Source: Roseomonas sp.
Lineage (GTDB): Bacteria > Pseudomonadota > Alphaproteobacteria > Acetobacterales > Acetobacteraceae
Reading direction: 5' to 3'
DNA length: 64,000 nt
Assembly: GCA_020249285.1 (NCBI GenBank)
Contig: JADCFX010000032.1
Coordinates: 62,001 to 126,000 of the forward strand
In this document: one piece after another, positions 17,601-25,770 of the stretch
Numbering within the stretch: the stretch's first letter is position 1
Layout of the letters: every line of letters begins with the position of its first letter
Made by a program: the position numbers and the translations under genes
Notes under the pieces: generated by a model
Told to the model about the DNA's origin: nothing
The model's database searches: none
Seen by the model: the letters and a program-made list of their open reading frames with translations, nothing else

Positions 17601-18407
17601 ATGGAGCAGCAAGGCGGCGAAGCTCGCCGCATCACCATCCACAAGCCTGAGGATTTCGGGGTCATGCGCCGCGCGGGAAAGCTTGCAGCTGAGACGCTGG
17701 ATATGATCTCGGCCCATGTGCGGCCTGGGATTTCAACCGGGGAGATTGATAAGCTCTGCCATGATTACATGGTGGAACGCGGCGCCATTCCGGCGACACT
17801 CGGCTATCGGGGCTACACCAAATCTTCCTGCACCTCGGTCAATCACGTGGTCTGCCATGGCATTCCGGGGGACCGCGTGCTGGTGGATGGCGATATCATC
17901 AATATCGACGTCACCGTCATCCTGGATGGTTGGCATGGCGATTCCAGCCGCATGTATGTGGCCGGGGAAGCCTCCACCAAGGCGAAATTGCTGATGGATG
18001 TTACCTATGACGCCATGATGAAGGGCATCGCCGCCATTCGCCCCGGCGCCACTTTGGGCGATATCGGCCACGCCATTCAGGTGCATGTGGAAAAGCATCG
18101 TTTCAGCGTGGTGAGGGATTTTTGCGGCCATGGAATTGGCCGGCACTTCCATGAACCACCCAATGTCCTGCATTTCGGCCGCCCCGGCGAAGGCCCCAAG
18201 CTGAAGCCCGGCATGTTCTTCACCGTGGAGCCCATGGTGAATGCCGGCCGGCCCGAGGTGAAAATCCTGGATGATGGCTGGACCGCTGTGACGCGCGACC
18301 GGTCCCTTTCCGCCCAATTCGAACATATGGTGGCGGTGACGGATAACGGGGTGGAGATTTTCACCCTTTCCCCGGCCGGCATGCATAAGCCGCCTTATAG
18401 CGGATGA
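17601..18407 (+). CDS. map: Type I methionine aminopeptidase
   Basis: This 268-residue cytosolic enzyme removes the initiator methionine. All five metal ligands are in place: D103 (NIDVTVI), D114 (WHGDSSR), H177 (GHGIGRHFHEPP), E210 (TVEPM) and E241 (QFEHM). The length is normal for type Ia enzymes and the N-terminus lacks an SH3-binding extension. The stop overlaps the next start as ATGA. Confidence 0.97.
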   Translation: MEQQGGEARRITIHKPEDFGVMRRAGKLAAETLDMISAHVRPGISTGEIDKLCHDYMVERGAIPATLGYRGYTKSSCTSVNHVVCHGIPGDRVLVDGDIINIDVTVILDGWHGDSSRMYVAGEASTKAKLLMDVTYDAMMKGIAAIRPGATLGDIGHAIQVHVEKHRFSVVRDFCGHGIGRHFHEPPNVLHFGRPGEGPKLKPGMFFTVEPMVNAGRPEVKILDDGWTAVTRDRSLSAQFEHMVAVTDNGVEIFTLSPAGMHKPPYSG

Positions 18408-18802
18408 GTCTGGCACCGTTGCTGGCCGCACCTTGGCTGGTGCAGGTCCATGTGGCGGCGGCGCTGGCTGCTATTGTTCTCGGCCTTGTGCAATTCATTG
18501 GCCGTAAGGGTACCGCTGCCCATCGGCTGCTTGGCTGGTGCTGGGTCGTGCTCCTGGCGGTTGTAGCGCTTTCTTCCTTCAGCATCACTGGGGTTGCCGG
18601 ACCAGGGCGCTTCAGTTGGATTCATGGAATTTCGGCGATCACTATCTGCCTCTTGGCGGCCGCAGTGGTATCGGCGCGGCGGGGCCGGATAAGGCGGCAT
18701 CGTAATTCTATGATCGGGCTCTATCTGGGCGCCTTGCTGGTGACCGGTGCCTTTACCTTGCTGCCCGGCCGGATCATGGGTCGCGTTGTTTTTGGCTGGT
18801 AA
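18404..18802 (+). CDS. Small integral membrane protein, DUF2306-like
   Basis: The 132-residue product has four hydrophobic helices at about 10-32, 42-60, 73-89 and 105-121. Histidines sit near helix ends (QVHVAAA, AAHRLLGW, WIHGIS, RRHRNSMI), a pattern seen in DUF2306-type predicted membrane proteins. Translation is coupled to map through a 4-bp overlap. Function is unknown; the histidines could bind haem or metal, but that is only a guess. Confidence 0.6.
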   Translation: MSLAPLLAAPWLVQVHVAAALAAIVLGLVQFIGRKGTAAHRLLGWCWVVLLAVVALSSFSITGVAGPGRFSWIHGISAITICLLAAAVVSARRGRIRRHRNSMIGLYLGALLVTGAFTLLPGRIMGRVVFGW

Positions 18803-18870
18803 ATTTCTACCATAGGTTTTATTGATCCACCTGATTTCGCGCGCCTTTCAAGGCGCCAACGGGTTGGAAC

Positions 18871-19623
18871 ATGGCTATCCGCAAAACCAAGGGCCTCGCC
18901 GAGGCCAGCGCCCTGCCGGGGCTGGAGCTTGTCACCGATGAGGCCGAGGCCCCGCCCGGCCATTTGGGACATCGCGCCCGCATGCGCGAAAAGCTGCTGC
19001 GCGCCGGGCCGGATGCGCTGCTGGATCACGAATTGCTGGAAATGGTGCTGTTCCTGGCCCTGCCGCGCCGCGACACCAAGCCCATCGCCCGCGCGCTGCT
19101 GGGGCGCTTTGGGTCCTTCGCCGGGGCCATCAGCGCCCCGGTGCAGGAACTTGGCAAGATCGAGGGCTTGGGGGAGGCCGGCATGGCTGCGCTCCGCTGC
19201 ATCCAAGCGGCTGCGCTGCGACTGGCGCGGGAAGAAGTGCGCGAAAGCCCCGTTTTGAATAATTGGGAAAAGCTGCTCGCCTATTTGAACGCAGTGTTGG
19301 CGCGGGAGCGGATCGAGCAATTCCGCATCCTATTCCTGGATGCCAAAAACCGCCTGATCGCTGATGAGGCGCAGGCCAAGGGCACGGTCAATCACACGCC
19401 CGTCTATCCGCGCGAAGTGGTGCGCCGCGCCTTGGAATTGCAGGCAACAGCGCTGATCCTGGTGCATAACCACCCGTCAGGCGATCCATCTCCTTCCCGT
19501 GCCGATGTGGAGATGACGCGAGAGGTCGGCCAGGCCGCGACCACGCTTGGCATTGTGCTGCATGACCATTTGATCATCGGCAATGGCCGGCATTATTCCT
19601 TTCGGCGCGAAGGACATCTTTGA
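18871..19623 (+). CDS. radC: RadC family JAB/MPN-domain protein
   Basis: This 250-residue protein has an N-terminal helix-hairpin-helix-like region (DHELLEMVLFLALPRRD) and a C-terminal JAMM metalloprotease-like domain with H199, H201 and D212 in LVHNHPSGDPSPSRAD. RadC was once linked to DNA repair, but its biochemical role remains unsettled. The start and length match the family. It stands on the same strand as map and the small membrane protein. Confidence 0.95.
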   Translation: MAIRKTKGLAEASALPGLELVTDEAEAPPGHLGHRARMREKLLRAGPDALLDHELLEMVLFLALPRRDTKPIARALLGRFGSFAGAISAPVQELGKIEGLGEAGMAALRCIQAAALRLAREEVRESPVLNNWEKLLAYLNAVLARERIEQFRILFLDAKNRLIADEAQAKGTVNHTPVYPREVVRRALELQATALILVHNHPSGDPSPSRADVEMTREVGQAATTLGIVLHDHLIIGNGRHYSFRREGHL

Positions 19624-19683
19624 TTCTGCCTCGGCCAGGGGGCACCCATGGCAAGGCGCGCGAAGCCTGATAGGGTTACTGGC

Positions 19684-20484
19684 ATGAGCATGACCTATCG
19701 GGTTGAGGCCTATAACCTCTCCCACGCTTCCGAAAATCGCATTCATGATGATGCGACGGCACAACGCTTTGGCTTCACTGGCGGGCTGGTGCCGGGGGTG
19801 GAGGTTTTCGCTTATTGCTGCCACCTGCCAGTAGAGAAATGGGGCCGGGATTTTCTAAGCCGGGGGGAAGTTTCGGCGGGCTTCCAGAAGCCGGTTTATG
19901 ATGGCCGCATCGCGACTGTCACCGCGACGCCAGAGGCGGATGGGCTTGCGCTGAAAGTGGAAAGCGAAGGCGTTGCCTGTGCGGCGGGTTTCGCGCGGCT
20001 GCCGGCATCGCCCCCCGCGGCAATTTCCCTTGCCGATTGGCCCGCCGCGTCACCGCCCGAAACACGGCCTAAGGCGAGTGATGAAAGCCTGGCGCATGGG
20101 CTTTGGCTTGGAACTCGCGCACTGGAACTGACGCCTCAGGTCTTGGCTGATTATGTGCGGGATGTGCGTGAAGCCGCACCACTTTATGCTGAACATGGCA
20201 TTGCTCATCCTGGCTTGGTGCTGCGCATGTGTAATTGGTTGCTGACGCAAAATGTCGTGCTGGGGCCGTGGATTCACATTGACAGCAAGCTACGCTTTCA
20301 CAGCGAAGCGCGGCTTGGTGAAAGCCTGACCGCGCGCGGGCGCATCACCGCTAACATTGACGGCAAGGGGCATCGGATAGTGACGATTGAGGCGCTGGTG
20401 CTGGCGAATGGCGTGCGGCCCGTGGCGCGCGTAACGCATGACGCGATCTGGCGCCCGCGCCAGGTGGCCGAGGCCGAGGCATGA
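19684..20484 (+). CDS. Uncharacterised protein with probable hot-dog (MaoC-like) folds
   Basis: I do not recognise a named family with certainty. The 266-residue product begins with YRVEAYNLSHASENRIHDD and has FGFTGGLVPGVEVFAYCCH, resembling the GxxxPG helix of MaoC-like hydratases. A second half contains VLGPWIHIDSKLRFHSEARLG, similar to the beta-strand entry of a hot-dog domain. It may be a fused double hot-dog acyl-CoA or acyl-lipid enzyme. The start at 19684 is preceded only by a weak TAGGGT; ATG 19690 is possible. Its stop overlaps the GNAT gene start by 4 bp. Confidence 0.55.
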   Translation: MSMTYRVEAYNLSHASENRIHDDATAQRFGFTGGLVPGVEVFAYCCHLPVEKWGRDFLSRGEVSAGFQKPVYDGRIATVTATPEADGLALKVESEGVACAAGFARLPASPPAAISLADWPAASPPETRPKASDESLAHGLWLGTRALELTPQVLADYVRDVREAAPLYAEHGIAHPGLVLRMCNWLLTQNVVLGPWIHIDSKLRFHSEARLGESLTARGRITANIDGKGHRIVTIEALVLANGVRPVARVTHDAIWRPRQVAEAEA

Positions 20485-21323
20485 ACTTCACAATCCGCAG
20501 CATGGCGCCTCACGAAATAGGCCAGGCGCTGGATTGGGCAGCCGCCGAGGGCTGGAACCCAGGCATGGCCGATGCCGCCTGTTTCCATGCCGCGGACCCC
20601 GGCGCGTTCCTTGTGGCGACTTTAAATGATGCGCCGATTGGCTGCATTTCAGCGACTGTTTATGGCGCTGCCTTTGGCTTCATCGGTTTTTATCTGATGC
20701 GCCCTGAATTTCGTGGCAAGGGATACGGAATGGCCTTGTGGCGTGCTGCTATGGCGCGGTTGAAGGGCCGCGTCATTGGCCTGGACGGTGTGGTAGCGCA
20801 GCAGGCAAATTATCAGAAATCTGGCTTCACCTTGTTGCATCGGAATATTCGCTATGGCGCCGCGGCACCGTTCATGCCGCCGCCGCCAGGGGCGCAGCCA
20901 ATTGAAGCGACCGCCCTGAATTTCGATCAGGTTACTGCCTTTGATCGCCGCTTCTTTCCAGGCCCGCGCGATGCTTTTTTGCGCGAATGGCTGACCGCGC
21001 CTGGGCATATCGCCCTTGTGCTTTTGGGCGCGGACGGCGTGCAGGCTCTGGGTGTGCTGCGCCCCTGCCGGGAAGGCTCAAAAATAGGCCCGCTTTTCGC
21101 CGAAACGCCCGAAGCTGCACGCGGGGTTTTCGCTTCCCTGCTGGCTAGGGCGCCGGCTGGTCCGGTTTTTCTCGATGTGCCGGACCCGAATTCTGCGGCA
21201 ATCAACATGGCGCGGGAGGCCGGCATGGCGCCGGTCTTTGAAACCGCGCGCATGTATGCCGGCCCCGCACCGGACCTGCCCTTGGCGCGAATCTACGGCA
21301 TCACCAGCTTCGAACTGGGCTGA
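20481..21323 (+). CDS. GNAT family N-acetyltransferase, two-domain
   Basis: The 280-residue protein has an N-terminal GNAT domain (about 1-130) with the acetyl-CoA motif YLMRPEFRGKGYGMALW. A second GNAT-like C-terminal domain resembles the YitH/HolE arrangement, with FFPGPRDAFLREWL near 155 and GPLFAETPEAARGVFASLLA near 205. The acceptor is unknown. It overlaps the hot-dog-like gene upstream by 4 bp and converges with the lipocalin gene. Confidence 0.82.
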   Translation: MNFTIRSMAPHEIGQALDWAAAEGWNPGMADAACFHAADPGAFLVATLNDAPIGCISATVYGAAFGFIGFYLMRPEFRGKGYGMALWRAAMARLKGRVIGLDGVVAQQANYQKSGFTLLHRNIRYGAAAPFMPPPPGAQPIEATALNFDQVTAFDRRFFPGPRDAFLREWLTAPGHIALVLLGADGVQALGVLRPCREGSKIGPLFAETPEAARGVFASLLARAPAGPVFLDVPDPNSAAINMAREAGMAPVFETARMYAGPAPDLPLARIYGITSFELG

Positions 21324-21329
21324 AGCCCA

Positions 21330-21857
21330 TCACGGCTGCACCGTGCGCTGCAACTTCTCCACCGCAAACCCTTCCCGCCGCGCAATCGCCACCGCCGCCG
21401 CGTAATCCGCTTCCGCCATCACTGGCGCGCGCGACAGCACCCAAAGGTAATCGCGCCGCGGTGCGCCCACCACGGCCCAGCGGTAATCAGGATCAAGCCC
21501 AATAATCCAGTAATCGCCAAAGAAGGGCCAGAAGAAGCTGACGCGCAGCCGGTCATTCCCTGGGCTTGCGCTGCGCGCAATGGCGGTGGCGTTACGCATC
21601 GCCCCATCGGCAGCGGCATTGCGGCAGCGATTGACCACATCCACCGCACCATCGGAGCGGAGCGTATATTGCGCCGTCACCGCTTCACAGCGCACGCGGC
21701 TGCTATCCTGAAAACTGGTTGGGAAGCGCGCGGCCTCATGCCAAAGCCCGGCATAACGGGCCAGATCAACCTGCCCCACGGTGCGTGGCGTAGTGGGACC
21801 AGGCTGCGTGGCGCAGGCACCAAGTGCCAGCAAGGCAACAAGCAGAAAACCGCGCAT
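21330..21857 (-). CDS. blc: Outer-membrane lipocalin (Blc-like lipoprotein)
   Basis: This 175-residue protein carries a lipoprotein signal with lipobox LGAC and lipidated C15. The lipocalin signature follows (YAGLWHEAARFPTSFQ), then the WPFFGDYWIIGLDPDYRWAVVG barrel segment and a YLWVLSR strand typical of bacterial lipocalins. It probably sits in the outer membrane and binds lysophospholipids or other hydrophobic ligands. It is followed on the same strand by a deacetylase gene only 1 bp away. Confidence 0.88.
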   Translation of the reverse strand: MRGFLLVALLALGACATQPGPTTPRTVGQVDLARYAGLWHEAARFPTSFQDSSRVRCEAVTAQYTLRSDGAVDVVNRCRNAAADGAMRNATAIARSASPGNDRLRVSFFWPFFGDYWIIGLDPDYRWAVVGAPRRDYLWVLSRAPVMAEADYAAAVAIARREGFAVEKLQRTVQP

Positions 21858-21858
21858 C

Positions 21859-22752
21859 TTATTCCCCCGGAATGCTGCCCTTGGGCAGCGTCAGTACATG
21901 ATCATAAATCGCCCCTGCGGTGGTGATCCAGATATCACCACGCCGCGCGGCGATATGCGTCAGCGCGCGTCGCAAATGACGCATCCGATAAGGCTGGCCC
22001 ACCAGATAGGGATGCAACGCAATCCCCATCACTTGCGGCTTGCCATCGGCGATCTGCCGGCGCCTTTCCTCAAAATCATCCATGATCATATCGGCGAAAT
22101 ATTCCGCACCATCCTTGCGCGCGACGATCGAGGGAATGTCATTCACCTCCTGCGGATAGGGAATGGCGAGCAGTTTGCCGGCGCGGGTTTTCATCCAGAT
22201 CGGCGCATCATCCGCGCACCAATTGAGCGTATAGCGATAGCCCGCTTCCATCAGCAGATCAGGCGTTGTTTTGCTTTCCGCAATCCAGGGCGAAAGCCAG
22301 CCACGCGGCGCTTTGCCTTCATGTTTGGTGATGGCAGCGCTGCTCTCAGTGATCAGCGCGGCTTCCTCGGCCTCTGGCAGGATGGATTGGCGTTCCGAAT
22401 TGGTCCGCCCATGGCCCGCAAATTCATCACCTCGCGCGCGATGCGCAGCGACCAATTCGGGCGCGTAATCATACATGGCGCTATTCAGCAGCACCGTTGC
22501 CGGCATCTGCATTTCATCAAACAACTCAAGCAGCCGCCAGGCGCCCACGCGATTCCCGTAATCCCGCCACGCGTAATTCAGCACATCGGGCTGCGGCCCA
22601 CCGGGCGCCAATTCCGCACCCAAGCCTTCGCCAAAGGCAAAATGTTCCAGATTGAGGCCGAGATAGACCGCAAGCTTCGCCCCGCCCGGCCAGGCATAGG
22701 ACGCGCGGTCCCGCCAGGAGTGATAGGTGTAGCGTCCATGGCTTGGCAGCAT
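21859..22752 (-). CDS. Polysaccharide deacetylase family protein (PuuE-like)
   Basis: This 297-residue NodB-fold protein resembles the PuuE/allantoinase-type branch: LAVYLGLNLEHFAFGEG near the N-terminus, RVGAWRLLELFDEM, GDEFAGHGRTNSERQ, RGWLSPWIAES, YRYTLNWCADD and ALHPYLVGQPYR. Members hydrolyse C-N bonds of acetamido sugars, allantoin or formamides with a metal. The ATG at 22752 follows GAAAGGATC; the open frame upstream runs into the divergent luciferase-like gene. It faces that gene across 114 bp, so it could act in the same pathway. Confidence 0.82.
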   Translation of the reverse strand: MLPSHGRYTYHSWRDRASYAWPGGAKLAVYLGLNLEHFAFGEGLGAELAPGGPQPDVLNYAWRDYGNRVGAWRLLELFDEMQMPATVLLNSAMYDYAPELVAAHRARGDEFAGHGRTNSERQSILPEAEEAALITESSAAITKHEGKAPRGWLSPWIAESKTTPDLLMEAGYRYTLNWCADDAPIWMKTRAGKLLAIPYPQEVNDIPSIVARKDGAEYFADMIMDDFEERRRQIADGKPQVMGIALHPYLVGQPYRMRHLRRALTHIAARRGDIWITTAGAIYDHVLTLPKGSIPGE

Positions 22753-22866
22753 TGCGGTGATCCTTTCGTGATCTTCTTTGGGGGCGCAGGCCGGCTTCGG
22801 CAAGGGCTCGGGGCTTGCCTGCCAGACCGCACCGGGCCAGCCTTCCCCTGACCAAGGGAGGATTAC

Positions 22867-23718
22867 ATGAAAATCGGCGCGGCCATGTTCTTTACCGATT
22901 ATTCCATGTCGCCCGGCGAATTGGCCGTGGCCTTGGAAGAACGCGGTTTTGACAGTCTTTGGGCGCCGGAACATTCCCATATTCCGCTGGCGCGCACCGC
23001 TTCCTACCCGGGCGGCGGCGCCTTGCCACGCGAATACTATGAGGTGATGGACCCTTTCGTGACCCTCACCGCCGCCGCAGCAGCCACCAGGAAATTGCTT
23101 GTCGGCACAGGCATTTGCCTGGTGGTGCAGCGCGATCCGATCCAGACCGCGAAAGCAGTTGCGACGATTGACCATATCTCTGGCGGGCGTTTTCTTTTTG
23201 GTGTCGGCAATGGCTGGAACCAGGATGAGATCGAAAACCACGGCACTGTCTTTGCCTCGCGTCACAAGCTGGCGCGCGAGCGGATTGAGGCGATGAAGGC
23301 GATTTGGACCGAAGCCCAGCCAAGCTATGCCGGCGAATTCGTCAATTTCACGCCGATGGAAACCGGGCCGAAGCCGCTGCAAAAGCCGCACCCGCCCATC
23401 ATTGTGGGCGGCGCCTTTCCCTGGGGTGCGAAGCGCGCGGTACGTTATGGCAATGGCTGGATGCCGCATCGGGTGCGCAAGCACTATGCAGATGTAGGTG
23501 CGTTGATCCCGCAATTCCGCCAATTGGTCACTGAGGCCGGGCGTCGCGATGAGGATTTGCCCATCACCATCTGGGGCGTGAAGGAAGACCGCGACGCGCT
23601 ACTGGCAGACCGGGACCTTGGCGTGGCGCGCGTGGTCCTTAGCCTTGCTTCAGCCAAGCGTGATGAGATCCTGCCGGAATTGGACCGCTGGGCGGCGCTG
23701 ATCCGCGCTTTGAATTAA
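22867..23718 (+). CDS. LLM class F420-dependent oxidoreductase
   Basis: This 283-residue luciferase-like monooxygenase-fold protein has the N-terminal strand MKIGAAMFFTDY, SLWAPEHSHIP, the LLVGTGICLVVQRDP region, the SGGRFLFGVGNGW loop and HPPIIVGG. These match F420-dependent LLM proteins. Members use reduced F420 for hydride transfer or for oxygenation; the substrate is unknown. It is the left edge of a cluster that also encodes F420 biosynthesis. It converges with the next LLM gene, overlapping by 4 bp, and has GGGAGG before the ATG. Confidence 0.88.
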   Translation: MKIGAAMFFTDYSMSPGELAVALEERGFDSLWAPEHSHIPLARTASYPGGGALPREYYEVMDPFVTLTAAAAATRKLLVGTGICLVVQRDPIQTAKAVATIDHISGGRFLFGVGNGWNQDEIENHGTVFASRHKLARERIEAMKAIWTEAQPSYAGEFVNFTPMETGPKPLQKPHPPIIVGGAFPWGAKRAVRYGNGWMPHRVRKHYADVGALIPQFRQLVTEAGRRDEDLPITIWGVKEDRDALLADRDLGVARVVLSLASAKRDEILPELDRWAALIRALN

Positions 23719-24743
23719 AGCACGGTCTCGGCTGCCAGGCGCAGCGCTTCCTGCGTGGCACCCGTCAGCACCAGCGTATTCAGCTTGCCTTCTCGTGCTG
23801 CTGCCTGCCAATCGCGCAAGCGGGCGCGCACGCGATCCGCGGGACCAACCAGGGCCATTTCATCCACCAACGCATCCGGCACCGCGGCAAGCGCTTCCTT
23901 CCGATGCCCGGCCAGAAACGCCTTTTGGATTGCTACTGCGGCATCCGGAAAGCCAAGGCGCTTGCAATAATCATTGTAGAAATTCTTGCCGATGGCGCCC
24001 ATGCCGCCGATATAGAGCGCCAATTCCGGCTTCACCGCATCGCGGCAGGCTTGCAGATCATCGCCTAGCCTGATCTTGGTATAGGGCGCGATGTCAAAAT
24101 CACTTAAGGCGCGTGGCGTGGCGGCCTTCGCCATGCCTTCCAGCGTTGGCTTTATCACCAGATCAGCTTTTTCCGGCGACATGAAAATCGGCAAATTGCC
24201 ATCGGCGATTTCACCCGCCAGCCGCATGCCGCCTGGCGTGATAGAGGCACAGTAAAAGCGCATCGGCTTGCCATGCAGAATGCTCTTCAGCGGCTTGCCA
24301 AGCCCTGTCGCGTCCGGCCCGTCATAGGGAATGCGATAATGCGTGCCCTGATATTCCACGGGCCTTTCGCGCGCGATGATGGCGCGCATGATGTCAATAT
24401 ATTCGCGCGTGCGCACCAGCGGGCTGCCATAAGCCTGCCCGTGCCAGCCTTCCACCACCTGCGGCCCGGAGGGGCCAACGCCGCAAAGAAAACGATCTCC
24501 TGATAAGGATTGCAGCGTCATGGCCGTGGAAGCGGCGCAAGCGGGGCTGCGCGCCGGCATCTGCATAATGCCTGTACCAGCCTTGATCTTCGTAGTTTGC
24601 GCCAGCACCCAGGTGATGGGTGTGACCGCATCCGTCCCGTAGCTTTCGCCGCACCACACCATGGTGAAGCCAAGCCTTTCGGCTTCCAGCACCAGCGCCA
24701 TATCAATCGTGCCGGTCATGCCAAGCGTCATGCCAAGGCGCAT
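23715..24743 (-). CDS. LLM class F420-dependent oxidoreductase (methylene-tetrahydromethanopterin reductase-like)
   Basis: The 342-residue TIM-barrel protein begins MRLGMTLGMTGTIDMALVLE and contains FTMVWCGESYGTDA, KAGTGIMQMPARSPA, LSGDRFLCGVGPSGPQV, GWHG and KPLKSILHG. It fits the LLM subgroup related to methylene-tetrahydromethanopterin reductase. Folate or pterin activity is not implied in a bacterium of this type; a small ketone, alkene or acyl substrate is equally possible. It lies 3 bp after the stop of another LLM gene on the same strand, so the two form an operon reading away from fbiC. Confidence 0.85.
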   Translation of the reverse strand: MRLGMTLGMTGTIDMALVLEAERLGFTMVWCGESYGTDAVTPITWVLAQTTKIKAGTGIMQMPARSPACAASTAMTLQSLSGDRFLCGVGPSGPQVVEGWHGQAYGSPLVRTREYIDIMRAIIARERPVEYQGTHYRIPYDGPDATGLGKPLKSILHGKPMRFYCASITPGGMRLAGEIADGNLPIFMSPEKADLVIKPTLEGMAKAATPRALSDFDIAPYTKIRLGDDLQACRDAVKPELALYIGGMGAIGKNFYNDYCKRLGFPDAAVAIQKAFLAGHRKEALAAVPDALVDEMALVGPADRVRARLRDWQAAAREGKLNTLVLTGATQEALRLAAETVL

Positions 24744-24746
24744 GGG

Positions 24747-25700
24747 TTAGATCCTTTCCATCACCGAACTGCGGAAGCCCTCCATCTGGCCCAGCACTTT
24801 TTCAACGGTGGAACCCAGGAAGTTGAAATCAATCGCCGAGACTCCCAGCGCGCGCAGCGCGTGTATGTCTTCCACTATCTGTTCAGCGCTACCCGAGAAC
24901 AAATGCCGTTCCCCATCACCCGCCAAGGCTGGCAATTCGGTGCCAAATTTTTGAACGCGAAGCGAAAGCCCAACAGCGGCCGGGTCCCGCCCGGCCTCGG
25001 CAGTCAAGCGACGCAGCTTGGCGACGGCCGCCTTGTAGCGGGCCAGGCTATCCAACGGGAAAGCTGGATTCGTGCCAATGGGATACCAGGCATCGCCAAG
25101 CCGCGCCGTCCGCCTCAGCGCCGGGCCGCTTTCACCCCCCACCCAAATCGGCGGGCCACCCGGCTGCACGGGCTTGGGTTCAAAACTGATCTTATCGAAG
25201 GCAACATATTCGCCCTGAAAGCGCGGATCGGCCGCAGTCCATAATTCCCGTGCGGCCAGGATATATTCATCCGTCACCTTGCCGCGCGCGGCGAAATCCG
25301 GCGCGTCGAGCGCTTCAAATTCCTCCTTCAGCCAGCCCGCACCAATGCCAAGCGTGAGCCGACCATTCGACAATATATCAATTGTGGACAGGATTTTCGC
25401 CGTCAGCACCGCCGGGCGATGCGGCACCACCATGACGGAGGTGACAAGCCGCAGCGTATTGGTGCGTGCGGCGGCAAACATTACCTCGGTCAATTGTTCA
25501 TGCCGCCCGCCGCGCGCACCGGCTGGGAATTCGCCATTATCCGAATAGGGGTAGATGGCGTGAATATCGGTGGGGATCACCACATGATCGCTGAAGGTGG
25601 CATAGGCATAGCCCATAGCCTCACCGCCCTGGAGAAGCCGCGTAATCGCCTCAGGCGTCGCAAGCGGGCCGGCAGTTGGGGCGTTGAAACCGATTTGCAT
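24747..25700 (-). CDS. LLM class F420-dependent oxidoreductase
   Basis: This 317-residue LLM protein starts at the ATG at 25700 (MQIGFNAPTAGPL) with GGGAGG upstream. It shows YATFSDHVVIP, LRLVTSVMVVPHRPAV, LSNGRLTLGIGAGWLKEE, EPKPVQPGGPPIWVGG and DAWYPIG, all typical of F420-dependent LLM proteins. The gene diverges from fbiC across a 70-bp gap, so its promoter and that of fbiC must share this region. The substrate is unknown. Confidence 0.88.
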   Translation of the reverse strand: MQIGFNAPTAGPLATPEAITRLLQGGEAMGYAYATFSDHVVIPTDIHAIYPYSDNGEFPAGARGGRHEQLTEVMFAAARTNTLRLVTSVMVVPHRPAVLTAKILSTIDILSNGRLTLGIGAGWLKEEFEALDAPDFAARGKVTDEYILAARELWTAADPRFQGEYVAFDKISFEPKPVQPGGPPIWVGGESGPALRRTARLGDAWYPIGTNPAFPLDSLARYKAAVAKLRRLTAEAGRDPAAVGLSLRVQKFGTELPALAGDGERHLFSGSAEQIVEDIHALRALGVSAIDFNFLGSTVEKVLGQMEGFRSSVMERI

Positions 25701-25770
25701 TTTGGGCCTCCCATCCCCGCGCATTGCATCTGGCGCGGCCTTCCCACACGATGGGGCCAGGGGAAGGAGG

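Noticed and set aside
18841..18856. Palindrome GCGCCTTTCAAGGCGC before radC
   Set aside because: Its loop is only two bases and no T run follows, so it is not a terminator; a chance palindrome in GC-rich DNA is likely.
21781..22851. A 356-codon plus-strand frame opposite the deacetylase
   Set aside because: The deacetylase shows ordered family motifs on the minus strand; the plus-strand product has none.
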